A stretch of 64,000 bases of DNA from Succinimonas sp045124755 (GCF_045124755.1 NZ_JBGVMK010000118.1); one strand, 5' to 3'. Positions 1 through 9,241 are shown, numbered from the stretch's first letter. Notes: generated by a model from the letters alone, not told the origin. Translations and numbers: made by a program.

Positions 1-290
1 TGCACCACAGCAATATTGCCGGAAACATGCGGATGAGCATTGACAACGGAAGGCGCTCCATGGGTGGCCCATCTGGTATGCGCTATGCCGGTGCCGCCGG
101 GCAGAACGGTTTTATTCACCTCTTCGGCAAGCTCCCGGACTTTGCCTGCAGTGCGGATTCTTTTCAGATTCCCATGGTCAATAACGGCAATACCCGCAGA
201 ATCATATCCGCGATATTCAAGACGGCTTAAACCTTCCAAAAGTATCTGAGATACATCCCTCTGGGCAACAGCTCCCACAATTCCACACAT
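1..290 (-). CDS. glmS: Glucosamine-6-phosphate synthase, N-terminal part (cut by window edge)
   Basis: The minus-strand frame from an ATG at 288-290 reads MCGIVGAVAQRD and continues open to base 1. Cys2, exposed after Met removal, is the nucleophile of the class II glutamine amidotransferase domain. Further family motifs are visible: LEYRGYDSAGIAV, TGIAHTRWATHG and NAHPHVSGNIAVVHN-type sequence at the edge. The enzyme makes glucosamine-6-phosphate from fructose-6-phosphate and glutamine, the first step to UDP-GlcNAc. About 96 codons are present of roughly 610. The start lies 10 bp after the glmU stop, so the two are very probably cotranscribed, as in E. coli. Confidence 0.93.
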   Translation of the reverse strand, partial: MCGIVGAVAQRDVSQILLEGLSRLEYRGYDSAGIAVIDHGNLKRIRTAGKVRELAEEVNKTVLPGGTGIAHTRWATHGAPSVVNAHPHVSGNIAVV

Positions 291-300
291 AACAGGTTCC

Positions 301-1674
301 TTATTTCTTCTTAATCTTTGCCGGACGCTTCCAGCCGGGAATCATTCTAAGCGGCGCTCTTGTTATCACCAGGTTGTTATCCGGAATGTTTTTGGTCACC
401 GTGGTGCCGGCACCGATAGTAACGCCGTCCCCCACGGTAACCGGAGCTACCAGTTGCGTATCCGATCCCACAAAAACATCGTTGCCGATTTTTGTCTGCC
501 ACTTATTGGCTCCGTCATAATTGCAGGTAATGGTTCCTGCCCCGATGTTGACGTTTTCGCCAATATCGCTGTCTCCCAGATAGGAGAGATGTCCGGATTT
601 TGTCCCCTTGCCCAGCTTTGACTTCTTCACCTCCACGAAGTTTCCGACATGAACGTTTTCCATAAGCTCGCAGCCCGGCCGGAATCTGGCAAAAGGCCCG
701 AGAGTGGCTCCTTCGCCAATCACCGACCCTTCAATGATCGTGTAGGGGCTGATAACGGACCCGTCCTTTATGCAGCAGTCCTTAAGAACAGAGCCGGCTC
801 CCACAACGACATCATTCCCCAGAATCACGTCTCCTTCTATGATGACATTAACATCCAAAAAGGTATTCTGCCCGAAGGTAAGCTTGCCTCTGATATCAGC
901 GCGAGCCGGATCCGCCACTATCAGACCTGCGGCCATATACCCCTCCAGAAGGCGTTTCTGATAATACCGTTCGGCGCAGGCCAGCTGAATTTTATTATTG
1001 ATTCCGCCACATTCCATAGGATCCTCTGCCTGGAATCCGGCAACTCCGAACTTATCCTTAACAGCCAGACCGATAATATCAGTAAGGTAATATTCCTGCT
1101 GCGCATTGCTGTTTCTTACTTGTTTCAGGAGAACGTTCAGGGTGTTAACATCGGCTGCTATTACTCCGGTATTAATTTCATTGATTTGCCTTTCCGTGGC
1201 TGAACAGTCCTTTTCCTCAACAATACCGGTAATAGAACCGTCAGAAGCGCGGATGATTCTCCCCAGCCCCTCCGGATTATCCACCACGGAAGTCAGCACC
1301 CCCACCCCATGCTCCGGAACCGCATCAAGCAGTCTTTTCATGGTTTCAGCTCTTATGAGGGGAATATCGGAAACCAGAATTAAAACCCCGCTGTCTGCAT
1401 CACAGCCGGGGAGAGCCTGCATGACGGCATGACCGGTTCCCAGAAGCTCCTCCTGACGCACCCAGTGGTAATCTCCCGGAGTAGCTTCGCGAACAGCATC
1501 ACCGCCAAAGCCGTAAACGACATGAATTCTTTTGGGATTAAGGGTTTCAGCTTCCTTTAGAACATGCTGAAGCAGGGTTTTACCGCCAATTTTATGAAGC
1601 ACCTTCGGTAAATGCGAATGCATTCTGGAGCCTTTTCCGGCCGCCAGAACGATTATTTCAAGAGATTCAAACAT
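301..1674 (-). CDS. glmU: Bifunctional UDP-GlcNAc pyrophosphorylase / GlcN-1-P acetyltransferase
   Basis: 457 residues, the usual length for GlmU. The N-terminal half carries the nucleotidyltransferase signature LAAGKGSRMHSHLPKVLH (residues about 11-28) that makes UDP-GlcNAc from UTP and GlcNAc-1-P. The C-terminal half is a left-handed beta-helix with hexapeptide repeats (for example GAGSVLKDC, GEGATLGPFARFRPG, NIGAGTITCNYDG) that acetylates GlcN-1-P. The product feeds peptidoglycan and lipopolysaccharide synthesis. The gene follows the atp operon after a 375 bp gap with a terminator-like hairpin and precedes glmS, so it likely has its own promoter within 1675-2000. Confidence 0.97.
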   Translation of the reverse strand: MFESLEIIVLAAGKGSRMHSHLPKVLHKIGGKTLLQHVLKEAETLNPKRIHVVYGFGGDAVREATPGDYHWVRQEELLGTGHAVMQALPGCDADSGVLILVSDIPLIRAETMKRLLDAVPEHGVGVLTSVVDNPEGLGRIIRASDGSITGIVEEKDCSATERQINEINTGVIAADVNTLNVLLKQVRNSNAQQEYYLTDIIGLAVKDKFGVAGFQAEDPMECGGINNKIQLACAERYYQKRLLEGYMAAGLIVADPARADIRGKLTFGQNTFLDVNVIIEGDVILGNDVVVGAGSVLKDCCIKDGSVISPYTIIEGSVIGEGATLGPFARFRPGCELMENVHVGNFVEVKKSKLGKGTKSGHLSYLGDSDIGENVNIGAGTITCNYDGANKWQTKIGNDVFVGSDTQLVAPVTVGDGVTIGAGTTVTKNIPDNNLVITRAPLRMIPGWKRPAKIKKK

Positions 1675-2049
1675 GTTTGCCGTAAATCCTTTTGTGTTCT
1701 GTAACAGGTACAGTCATTATAAATGAGAAAAACGCTTTTTTATTCTGCCCCCTGTCCCAAACAGAAGAAACCTGACGAATAAAAGACCGGTAAAAGGGAT
1801 TCGTAACAGGCTGTGATGAGCTCAGGATAAAACAGCGCTGCCGCAGCTTTGGAAATGAGTATAGCAGCAGCATCCTTCAAAATACATAAAAACACCAAAA
1901 ATGTACTAGTCAGTGCTTAAAATTCCGCGGTCTCGCCTGTTTCATCCCTGAATCAGGCCAGTTTTAAGAATCACCGGGTAAAGTTATCCTCAGACCAGAA
2001 AAATAAAGCCGCTCTCGAAAGAACGGCCTTTCCTGAAATTGAAACAATC
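1675..2049. other. atpC-glmU intergenic region
   Basis: A 375 bp gap between the end of the ATP synthase operon and glmU. It holds the candidate atpC terminator (2005-2031) and presumably the glmU-glmS promoter. An open frame on the minus strand at 1667-1873 overlaps the glmU start, lacks recognisable motifs and is taken as spurious. Confidence 0.6.
1996..2031 (-). terminator. Candidate intrinsic terminator of the atp operon
   Basis: On the minus strand an imperfect stem (AAAGGCCGTTCT / AGAGCGGCTTT, loop TTCG) is followed by TTATTTTTC. It lies about 20 bp after the atpC stop, as expected for a rho-independent terminator. Confidence 0.7.
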
Positions 2050-2508
2050 TTATTTTATTCTGCCCTTTCTGGACAATTCTATGGCTTTCAGCTGGGAGAT
2101 AGCCCGGGACAGCTGAGACAGGGCCTGGGAGTATCCCTTGTCCGGAGTGGCATTGGCAAGCATTTCCTCTGCCTCTCTCTTTGCCTCAAGAGCCTTGGAT
2201 TCTTCGATATCCTCGCCTCTCATGGCTGTATCCGCAAGGATGGTCACACTCTTGGGCTGTACCTCCAGCACACCGCCGCTCACAAAAACAATTTTCTTGT
2301 CACCTTCAAGAGTAGTATAGGAAACATTGCCTGAAGGAATGGTGGTGAGCAGAGGACTATGCCCGGGAAGAATGCCAAGCTCACCCAAAGCTCCTCTTAC
2401 ATGAACACCTGCAACCTGACCGGAAAAAATTCTCTTCTCCGCGCTGACGATCCGGAGATGAATTTCTCTGCGGCCTTTATTTTCAGATGACTTGCTGTTG
2501 TCTGTCAT
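2050..2508 (-). CDS. atpC: F1Fo ATP synthase subunit epsilon
   Basis: 152 residues. The N-terminal beta-sandwich is recognisable (IHLRIVSAEKRIFSGQVAGV, then GALGELGILPGHSPLLT) and a helical C-terminal part follows, rich in E/A/K. It sits on the gamma central stalk and inhibits ATP hydrolysis. It is about 13 residues longer at the N-terminus than the E. coli protein. Last gene of the atp operon, 10 bp after atpD; followed by a terminator-like hairpin. Confidence 0.96.
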   Translation of the reverse strand: MTDNSKSSENKGRREIHLRIVSAEKRIFSGQVAGVHVRGALGELGILPGHSPLLTTIPSGNVSYTTLEGDKKIVFVSGGVLEVQPKSVTILADTAMRGEDIEESKALEAKREAEEMLANATPDKGYSQALSQLSRAISQLKAIELSRKGRIK

Positions 2509-2518
2509 AGGTCAGTCC

Positions 2519-3916
2519 TTAAAGCTTCTTGGCGTTCTCAAGCACCTCGTCAATGGAACCTACCATATAGAAAGCCTGTTCCGGGATGGAGTCGTACTCG
2601 CCATCGATAATTCCCTTGAAACCTCTGATGGTCTCCTTCAAAGGCACATACTTGCCCTCGCGTCCGGTGAACACTTCTGCCACACTGAACGGCTGCGACA
2701 GGAATCTTTCGATCTTTCTGGCTCTGGCAACGGTGAGCTTATCATCTTCAGACAGTTCGTCCATGCCCAGAATCGCGATAATGTCCTTAAGCTCCTTGTA
2801 GCGCTGCAGCACGCTCTGCACCCCGCGTGCGGCTTCATAATGCTCATTGCCGACAATCTGAGGATCCAGCTGTCTTGAGGTTGAATCCAGAGGATCCACC
2901 GCAGGATAAATACCAAGAGCGGCAATCTGTCTGGAAAGAACGATGGTGGCATCCAGATGGGCAAAGGTAGTGGCCGGGCTGGGGTCTGTCAGGTCGTCTG
3001 CCGGAACATAAACAGCCTGAACAGAGGTAATAGACCCCTTGGAGGTGGAAGCAATTCGCTCCTGAAGCATACCCATTTCTTCAGCAAGTGTCGGCTGGTA
3101 GCCTACGGCGGAAGGCATTCTTCCCAAAAGGGCGGATACCTCTGTGCCTGCCAGGGTGTAACGATAAATATTATCTATAAACAGCAGCACATCACGTCCC
3201 TGATCCCGGAATTTTTCAGCCACGGTAAGTCCGGTAAGAGCTACACGGAGACGGTTCCCCGGAGGCTCGTTCATCTGGCCGTAGATCATGGATACCTTGT
3301 CCAAAACCTTTGACTCCTGCATTTCAAAGTAGAAGTCATTGCCTTCTCTGGTACGCTCGCCCACGCCGGTAAATACTGACAGACCAGAATGAGCCTTGGC
3401 AATATTGTTTATAAGCTCCATCATGTTCACGGTTTTGCCTACGCCGGCGCCGCCGAACAGACCAACCTTGCCGCCCTTGGCAAACGGACAGATGAGGTCA
3501 ATAACCTTAATTCCTGTTTCCAGAAGTTCAGTGGTATTTGACTGATCCTCATAGCTGGGAGCGCTTCTGTGTATTACCCATTTTTCCTTTTCGCCGATAG
3601 GGCCCTTTTCATCAACCGGATCCCCCAGAACATTCATAATGCGTCCCAGAGTTTCTTCTCCTACCGGAATCTTGATAGCCTCTCCGGTATCAGTAACCCG
3701 AGCTCCGCGCGCCAGTCCGTCGGAGGTGCCCATGGTAATGCAGCGTACCAGGCCGCCGCCAATCTGCTGCTGAACCTCAAGTATCAGCTTCTTGTCACCT
3801 TCAACTTCAAGTGCGTTATATACCTTCGGCACCTTGTCATTCGGGAATTCCACATCCACTACAGCACCGATGATTTGAACCACCACACCCTGTGCGGCTT
3901 TCTGATTGTCAGTCAT
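2519..3916 (-). CDS. atpD: F1Fo ATP synthase subunit beta (catalytic)
   Basis: 465 residues, close to the E. coli length. Walker A is GGAGVGKTVNMMELI, the catalytic glutamate region is GERTREGNDFY, and Walker B and DELSEDD are present; the stretch DNIYRYTLAGTEVSALLGRM is near invariant. It forms the catalytic sites of the F1 head, alternating with alpha. Order atpA-atpG-atpD-atpC is canonical. Confidence 0.98.
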   Translation of the reverse strand: MTDNQKAAQGVVVQIIGAVVDVEFPNDKVPKVYNALEVEGDKKLILEVQQQIGGGLVRCITMGTSDGLARGARVTDTGEAIKIPVGEETLGRIMNVLGDPVDEKGPIGEKEKWVIHRSAPSYEDQSNTTELLETGIKVIDLICPFAKGGKVGLFGGAGVGKTVNMMELINNIAKAHSGLSVFTGVGERTREGNDFYFEMQESKVLDKVSMIYGQMNEPPGNRLRVALTGLTVAEKFRDQGRDVLLFIDNIYRYTLAGTEVSALLGRMPSAVGYQPTLAEEMGMLQERIASTSKGSITSVQAVYVPADDLTDPSPATTFAHLDATIVLSRQIAALGIYPAVDPLDSTSRQLDPQIVGNEHYEAARGVQSVLQRYKELKDIIAILGMDELSEDDKLTVARARKIERFLSQPFSVAEVFTGREGKYVPLKETIRGFKGIIDGEYDSIPEQAFYMVGSIDEVLENAKKL

Positions 3917-3942
3917 GTGTACCTTCTAAAAATTAACGTTAT

Positions 3943-4806
3943 CTATACTGCAGCGGCCCCGGAAACTATTTCAGTAATTTCCTGAGTAATACCGGCCTGC
4001 CGGGCTTTGTTATAAACAAGCTGTAAATCCGAAACCAGACCGTCAGCGTTTTCGGTAGCGGCCTTCATGGCCACCATGCGAGCGGACTGTTCAGATGCCA
4101 GATTTTCGACAACTCCCTGGTATACCATGGCTTCTATATATCTCTTGAAAATCTGATCCAGTATGTTCTTTGCATCAGGTTCATAGATATAGTCCCAGCT
4201 GTCTCTTTTAACAGTGGTTTTCTCAGCCTCGGTAATGGGAAGAAGCTGTTCGATAATCGGTGTTTGCACCATGGTATTAACAAAACGGTTGTAAACCAGA
4301 CAAAGCTTGTCAATCTCGTGGTTGTCAAAAGCCTGAAGCATCAGTCTCACAGAACCGATAAGACTTTCAACTGAAGGATTGTCCCCCATGCCTGAAGCAT
4401 GAGCCAGGGTTTTCACCCCCACGTGGCTGAAAAAGCCAATCCCCTTGCTGCCGATTACCGCTATCGAACTTTTAATGCCTTTTTCATCATCTTTTTTTAT
4501 CTGATTAAGCACCAGCTTGAAAAGATTAATGTTAAGGCCGCCGCACAGTCCGCGATCCGTAGAAACGATGATGTATCCGACATTCTTAACCGGACGGGAC
4601 TTAGCATAAGGATGCCTGTACTCCAGATGCCCCAGAGCAATGTGCCCGATAAGAGTGCGCATGGTCTCTGCATACGGACGGCTTTGAATCATCTTGTCCT
4701 GGGCCTTCCGCATTTTTGATGCCGCCACCATCTGCATGGCTTTGGTAATCTTCTGGGTGCTCTTTACACTGGCGATCTTAGTTCGAATTTCCTTGGTGCC
4801 TGCCAT
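3943..4806 (-). CDS. atpG: F1Fo ATP synthase subunit gamma
   Basis: 287 residues. The N-terminal helix (EIRTKIASVKSTQKITKAM QMV AASKMRKAQ) and the C-terminal helix ending in NKARQAGITQEITEIVSGA are the two strands of the coiled-coil rotor shaft, and both are intact. The central Rossmann-like part has STDRGLCGGLN. Located between atpA and atpD with short gaps of about 22 and 26 bp. Confidence 0.97.
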   Translation of the reverse strand: MAGTKEIRTKIASVKSTQKITKAMQMVAASKMRKAQDKMIQSRPYAETMRTLIGHIALGHLEYRHPYAKSRPVKNVGYIIVSTDRGLCGGLNINLFKLVLNQIKKDDEKGIKSSIAVIGSKGIGFFSHVGVKTLAHASGMGDNPSVESLIGSVRLMLQAFDNHEIDKLCLVYNRFVNTMVQTPIIEQLLPITEAEKTTVKRDSWDYIYEPDAKNILDQIFKRYIEAMVYQGVVENLASEQSARMVAMKAATENADGLVSDLQLVYNKARQAGITQEITEIVSGAAAV

Positions 4807-4828
4807 ATTCGCTCCTCATGCAGAAATA

Positions 4829-6370
4829 TCAGAATTTCTGAGTTTCCTTGAATTTGGTGAGCAAATCAGCAAGCTTTCCTACAACATCATCGTTGTAGAC
4901 AGGATTCTCTTCGATGCTTTTCATAAGATCAGCAAACTCAGTCTGCGCATAGTGCAAAAGAGAACTCTCAAAGCTGGCCACCTTCTTCAGTTCAACATCC
5001 TCCAGGAAGCCTCTTTCCACGGCAAACAGAAGCAGGGCCTGTTCCGCTACCGTCAGCGGAGCATATTGCTTCTGCTTCATAAGCTCAGTTACCTTCTCGC
5101 CGTGATTAAGCTGCTTTCTGGTAGCTTCATCAAGATCTGAAGAAAACTGGGAGAACGCTGCCAGCTCACGGTACTGCGCCAGAGCTGTTCTGATACCGCC
5201 GGAAAGCTTTTTGATAATCTTGGTCTGAGCGGCGCCGCCTACACGGGATACAGAAATACCAGGATCCACCGCCGGTCTGATACCGGCATTAAAGGACTGG
5301 GTCGTCAGGAAGATCTGGCCGTCTGTAATTGAAATCACATTGGTAGGCACAAATGCTGACACGTCTCCCGCCTGGGTTTCAATAATAGGCAGGGCGGTAA
5401 GAGAACCTGTCTTTCCTTTTATTTTTCCCTGAGTGATGGATTCGATGTACTCGGCGCTGACACGAGACGCTCTTTCCAGAAGACGGGAATGCAGATAGAA
5501 CACGTCTCCGGGGAAAGCCTCACGCCCAGGCGGACGGCGCAGCAAAAGGGAAATCTGGCGATAAGCAACAGCGTGCTTGGAAAGATCATCGTAAACAATC
5601 AGAGCATCCTCGCCGTGATCTCTGAAGTACTCGCCCATGGCGCAGCCGGCATAAGGAGCCATGTACTGCAGCGCTGCGGTATCAGAAGCGGATGCCACTA
5701 CCACGATGGTATTCTTAAGAGCGTCATGCTCTTCCAGCTTGCGTACCACATTGGCTATAGTTGAAGCTTTCTGACCGATGGCAACATAGATGCATTTAAC
5801 GCCATAATTCTTCTGGTTGATGATGGTATCTATGGCCAGAGCGGTTTTGCCCACCTGACGATCCCCGATGATAAGCTCGCGCTGGCCACGTCCAATGGGA
5901 ATCATGGAATCGACGGACTTATAACCTGTCTGAATGGGCTGATCCACCTTATAGCGAGCAATAACGCCCGGGGCAATAACATCTACCGGAGCAAAACCGT
6001 CATTGCTCACCGCGCCCTTGCCGTCAACCGGATTGCCCAGGGTATCAACTACCCGTCCCAGAAGACCGGGACCTACCGGAACCTGAAGAATCTTGCCTGT
6101 GCATCTGACCTTCATTCCTTCGGTCAGATCACCGGAAGGCCCCAGCACAATCGCTCCCACGGAATCACGCTCAAGATTGAGTGCGAGACCATATCGGTTT
6201 CCCGGAATTTCAATCATTTCACCGGACATTACACCGCTTAAACCGTGAATACGAACAATGCCATCGGAGACAGATACAATGGTACCTTCATCCTTGCTTT
6301 CGGCAGACACGGAAAATTGAGAGATCCTCTGTTTGATAAGATCTACAATTTCGGTTGAATTTAACTGCAT
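4829..6370 (-). CDS. atpA: F1Fo ATP synthase subunit alpha
   Basis: 513 residues, equal to the E. coli subunit. The N-terminal MQLNSTEIVDLIKQRI, the non-catalytic nucleotide site GDRQVGKTALAIDTI, and the arginine-finger region SVSRVGGAAQ are all present. It alternates with beta in the F1 hexamer and binds the peripheral stalk through its N-terminus. Preceded by atpH after 15 bp. Confidence 0.98.
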   Translation of the reverse strand: MQLNSTEIVDLIKQRISQFSVSAESKDEGTIVSVSDGIVRIHGLSGVMSGEMIEIPGNRYGLALNLERDSVGAIVLGPSGDLTEGMKVRCTGKILQVPVGPGLLGRVVDTLGNPVDGKGAVSNDGFAPVDVIAPGVIARYKVDQPIQTGYKSVDSMIPIGRGQRELIIGDRQVGKTALAIDTIINQKNYGVKCIYVAIGQKASTIANVVRKLEEHDALKNTIVVVASASDTAALQYMAPYAGCAMGEYFRDHGEDALIVYDDLSKHAVAYRQISLLLRRPPGREAFPGDVFYLHSRLLERASRVSAEYIESITQGKIKGKTGSLTALPIIETQAGDVSAFVPTNVISITDGQIFLTTQSFNAGIRPAVDPGISVSRVGGAAQTKIIKKLSGGIRTALAQYRELAAFSQFSSDLDEATRKQLNHGEKVTELMKQKQYAPLTVAEQALLLFAVERGFLEDVELKKVASFESSLLHYAQTEFADLMKSIEENPVYNDDVVGKLADLLTKFKETQKF

Positions 6371-6385
6371 ATGATATTCCCTAGT

Positions 6386-6919
6386 TTACGAACCAAGCGA
6401 AACAATCAGTCTGTTGAGACGTGTACGTATGCTGGCATCAAAAACCTGATCCTTAACCTTCACCGTAAAACCAGCCATCAAAGAAGGATCTGTTACTGTT
6501 TGTATCCTGACCGAGGACACACCGAATTTCTTCTGAACCTTTTCCTTTATGGACGCAAGAACATCCTCGGAGAGAGGTCTCGCTGATGTTACAACAGCGC
6601 TGAGCGAATCTTTTTTGTCATCGGAATAATTCTGATACTCGGAAAGAATGTGCGGAACAAGCTTAAGTCTTTTATTTTCGAGAAGGAGCCTGAAAAAATT
6701 GGTCTGCTTCTCATCCATAAACTCCTTAAGAATCCCCGAAGCGTACTTTACAGTGTCCTCAGCGGCGCCAACCTCAGCTTTTTCAGTGATATCCGAATAT
6801 TTAACCAATGCCGCAAGGGCGGTAAGGTAACCCAGCCATGAATCAAGAGCATTATTTTCATCGGCATAGGAAAATGCCGCTCTTGCATAAGGTCTGGCCA
6901 CTGTTAAATCATCAGCCAT
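6386..6919 (-). CDS. atpH: F1Fo ATP synthase subunit delta
   Basis: 177 residues, same length as the E. coli subunit. It begins MADDLTVARPYARAAFSYA, the conserved start of the OSCP/delta family, and ends with the conserved DPSLMAGFTVKV and FDASIRTRLNRL motifs. It joins the top of F1 to the b-subunit dimer. It lies 8 bp after atpF. Confidence 0.96.
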   Translation of the reverse strand: MADDLTVARPYARAAFSYADENNALDSWLGYLTALAALVKYSDITEKAEVGAAEDTVKYASGILKEFMDEKQTNFFRLLLENKRLKLVPHILSEYQNYSDDKKDSLSAVVTSARPLSEDVLASIKEKVQKKFGVSSVRIQTVTDPSLMAGFTVKVKDQVFDASIRTRLNRLIVSLGS

Positions 6920-6927
6920 AAAAATCC

Positions 6928-7398
6928 TCAGAAATTCTTCAGCGCGTCGTTAATCAATGCCTCGTCTGACTTGGAATCCAGCTTCTGTCCTAAAATCTGC
7001 TCGGCGCCTGCGGTGGCCAGCTGGGCAATCTGCTTGCGAAGCTCCTCTCTGGCTTTATTCTGAGCTGTCTGAATGTCAGCCTCAGCGGACTTAACGATCC
7101 GAGATTTTTCAGCCTTTGCTTCCTGCTGAGCAGAATCAATCAGCTTAGATCTCTGGTTTTCAGCCTGTTCAACAATTTCCTGAGCCTTGTCTTTGGCCTC
7201 GGAAATGATTTTTTCGGCATTGTCCTGAGCAAGAGCAACACTCTGTCTGGCCTTGGCGGCATCATCAAGACTTTTCTTAATTTCGTTCTGACGATCAGTG
7301 ATAGCCTTCATCAGAAGCGGCCAGATCCAGAACATACAGATGAAAGTGAATATTAAAAACGCTATCATCTGTATCAAAAAAGTTATATTGAAACTCAC
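6928..7398 (-). CDS. atpF: F1Fo ATP synthase subunit b
   Basis: The start chosen is GTG at 7396-7398, preceded by AAAAGGGG about 8 bp upstream; this gives 156 residues, the E. coli length. The longer frame (to 7458) adds a cysteine-rich stretch that would overlap atpE and looks unreal. One N-terminal membrane helix (FNITFLIQMIAFLIFTFICM) is followed by a long charged A/E/K/Q-rich helix that makes the peripheral-stalk dimer. Confidence 0.93.
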   Translation of the reverse strand: MSFNITFLIQMIAFLIFTFICMFWIWPLLMKAITDRQNEIKKSLDDAAKARQSVALAQDNAEKIISEAKDKAQEIVEQAENQRSKLIDSAQQEAKAEKSRIVKSAEADIQTAQNKAREELRKQIAQLATAGAEQILGQKLDSKSDEALINDALKNF

Positions 7399-7417
7399 AA
7401 TACAACCCCTTTTGCCA

Positions 7418-7648
7418 CTATACGGCGAACAGCAGGTAAAGTCCCAGACCGATGCCAATCATAGGAATGGCGTCCACCAGACCCATTACGATAAAAAAGT
7501 TAATGCGCAGGGTGTTAATATAGTCAGGCTGGCGGGCTGCGCCTTCCAGAAACTTGCCGCCGAGAATGCCGATGCCGATAGCGCCGCCGATAGCAGCAAG
7601 CCCCATCATGATGCCGGCTGAAAGATATGCAACAGCTTGAAGATCCAT
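7418..7648 (-). CDS. atpE: F1Fo ATP synthase subunit c
   Basis: The start chosen is ATG at 7648, because a strong AAGGAG site lies 6 bp upstream; the frame could extend 6 codons further. 76 residues form two membrane helices with the polar loop ARQPD. The ion-binding carboxylate is the Asp in GLVDAIPMIGIG; the first helix has AIGIG and no Na+-type Gln/Glu-Ser ligands, so proton coupling is inferred. Confidence 0.96.
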   Translation of the reverse strand: MDLQAVAYLSAGIMMGLAAIGGAIGIGILGGKFLEGAARQPDYINTLRINFFIVMGLVDAIPMIGIGLGLYLLFAV

Positions 7649-7669
7649 AAATAACTCCTTTGTCAAAAA

Positions 7670-8743
7670 TTACTCATCCTTGGTACTGGCCAATGACAGA
7701 TAAACGATGGTAAGTACCATAAAAATGAAAGCCTGCAGGGTGATAATCAGAATATGGAACAACGCCCATACAACGTCCACCAGACCTCCCAGAAAACCGC
7801 CGAGAGGGACGGGGCCTATGAGCACTGTAAACAGCACTGTTATCAAAATGAAGATGATTTCGCCGGCGTACATATTCCCGAAAAGTCGCAGGCCCAGCGA
7901 TATAGGCTTCGATAACAGGGACACAATCTCGAGACACATGTTCACGGGAACCATGAAAACGGAATCAAAGGGATGCCGGGTATAGTCTTTAACAAAGCCC
8001 GTAATCCCTTTGTACTTTATGCCGTAAATAATAATCAGCAGGAATACGGAGCACGACATGGCCAGAGTGATGTTTACGTCAGCAGAAGGCACCAGACGCA
8101 GATACGGCACTCCGATGTAAGAGCAAATCTGAGGAATCAGATCCACTGGAATAAGATCCAGAAGGTTCATCAGAAATACCCACATGAAGACAGTAAGCGA
8201 AAGCGGAGCAATCAGTTTATTCTTTACTGAAAACATGCTTTCCACGGTGTCATTGACGAAAGTTATCACCATCTCAATGGCGCAGAGAAATTTATTGGGG
8301 ATTTTGCTCTTAGCAGACAGACGCACCGCCGCGCCGAACAGAGCCAGAAAAACAAACCCCATGACAATGGATATCAGCGTGGAATCTATGTTTATCACCG
8401 TAGGGCTGAAAATCGGTTCTTTGGTACCATGCTCCATAACGGGAATGCACTTTCCGGATCCCAGATCCGAATATTTGCAGTCAGTTGCATGGAATTTTAT
8501 CAGGCACTGTTCCTCTGTTGCCGGACTGGCCATGCATTTGCTCGTCATGCCATCGCCACACAGACATTCATTGAAATCGTAAACGCTGTCAACCTTTTTG
8601 CTATGAAGAACATTTCCCGTGCTCAGATCAATCTGCAAAAAGTTCAAATGGTGCGTTATATACTCCTTGGTATCAAACCCCGGAGATGTAAAAAGGGAAC
8701 CCTGCTGTTCCTCCTGGGGATTGTTTTGTATATCATCAGCCAT
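7670..8743 (-). CDS. atpB: F1Fo ATP synthase subunit a with Cys-rich N-terminal insertion
   Basis: 357 residues, against 271 in E. coli. The core is ordinary: KLIAPLSLTVFMWVFLMN, LRLVPSADVNITLAMS, and SKPISLGLRLFGNMYAGE with the essential half-channel Arg, then ILIITLQAFIFMVLTIVY. The extra length is at the N-terminus, before the first membrane helix: about 17 leading residues and an insertion of roughly 65 between HHLNFLQIDLSTG and VINIDS. The insertion has six cysteines (60, 62, 70, 80, 89, 99) and faces the periplasm in known structures, where disulphides could form. The reading frame is continuous through it, and no frameshift is suggested. Confidence 0.95.
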   Translation of the reverse strand: MADDIQNNPQEEQQGSLFTSPGFDTKEYITHHLNFLQIDLSTGNVLHSKKVDSVYDFNECLCGDGMTSKCMASPATEEQCLIKFHATDCKYSDLGSGKCIPVMEHGTKEPIFSPTVINIDSTLISIVMGFVFLALFGAAVRLSAKSKIPNKFLCAIEMVITFVNDTVESMFSVKNKLIAPLSLTVFMWVFLMNLLDLIPVDLIPQICSYIGVPYLRLVPSADVNITLAMSCSVFLLIIIYGIKYKGITGFVKDYTRHPFDSVFMVPVNMCLEIVSLLSKPISLGLRLFGNMYAGEIIFILITVLFTVLIGPVPLGGFLGGLVDVVWALFHILIITLQAFIFMVLTIVYLSLASTKDE

Positions 8744-8758
8744 AGATCAAACCCTGAT

Positions 8759-9163
8759 TCACCGACAGCTTTTTCTGACAAATGCCACAAAAAGAGCAAA
8801 CACTTCCGCCACAATAGCAGTAAAGAAAACAAATAACGTTAATGAAACAAATTTCAGGCATACAGACACCAGCGCCGCAAACAGAACTAACTTTATAAGC
8901 TTGCCCAGCATCATTTCCGCAAAAATCACCGGAGCGCTAATCTTTCTGTGATTTATGGAAGCCATGTATAGATAAGCAACCTCCGGAAGCAGAACGGCGC
9001 ATCCGCCAAGAAAACCTGAATAAAAAGCCTTGGCCGCCAGAAAGGAACTTCCGGTGCATATTCTGAGTATAACCGGCCAGACACTCAGCTGCACCAGAAA
9101 GGAGAAAGCCATAATATGTATTATCTGGGTCTTCATCTCCGGCACTGAGCCGACCTGTTTCAT
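8759..9163 (-). CDS. atpI: ATP synthase protein I (AtpI/UncI family)
   Basis: 134 residues with four hydrophobic segments (about 16-34, 43-66, 80-100, 103-126). Position as first gene before atpB and the motif-poor small tetraspan profile match AtpI, which assists c-ring assembly or Mg2+/K+ handling. Start could also be Met10 (MKTQIIHI). Sequence conservation in this family is weak, so the call rests mainly on position, size and topology. Confidence 0.8.
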   Translation of the reverse strand: MKQVGSVPEMKTQIIHIMAFSFLVQLSVWPVILRICTGSSFLAAKAFYSGFLGGCAVLLPEVAYLYMASINHRKISAPVIFAEMMLGKLIKLVLFAALVSVCLKFVSLTLFVFFTAIVAEVFALFVAFVRKSCR

Positions 9164-9183
9164 ATACGCGTAACCTGTCTATT

Positions 9184-9211
9184 ATTTTAACCGCTTTGAT
9201 GTATTTGTAAA
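9184..9211 (-). promoter_or_regulatory. Candidate sigma-70 promoter of the atp operon
   Basis: On the minus strand TTTACA (9206-9211) and TAAAAT (9184-9189) are 16 bp apart, about 20 bp before atpI. The element lies in the 78 bp gap after parB. No experimental support; the match is moderate. Confidence 0.4.
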
Positions 9212-9241
9212 TTTATTGGATCCTTGTTGAAAAATCAACAA

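Noticed and set aside
1667..1873. Gene upstream of glmU on the minus strand
   Set aside because: It overlaps the glmU start, has no motif or RBS, and composition is unlike neighbours.
7399..7458. Longer atpF start
   Set aside because: It adds a Cys/Pro stretch and overlaps the end of atpE; the GTG at 7398 has a good RBS and gives the family length.
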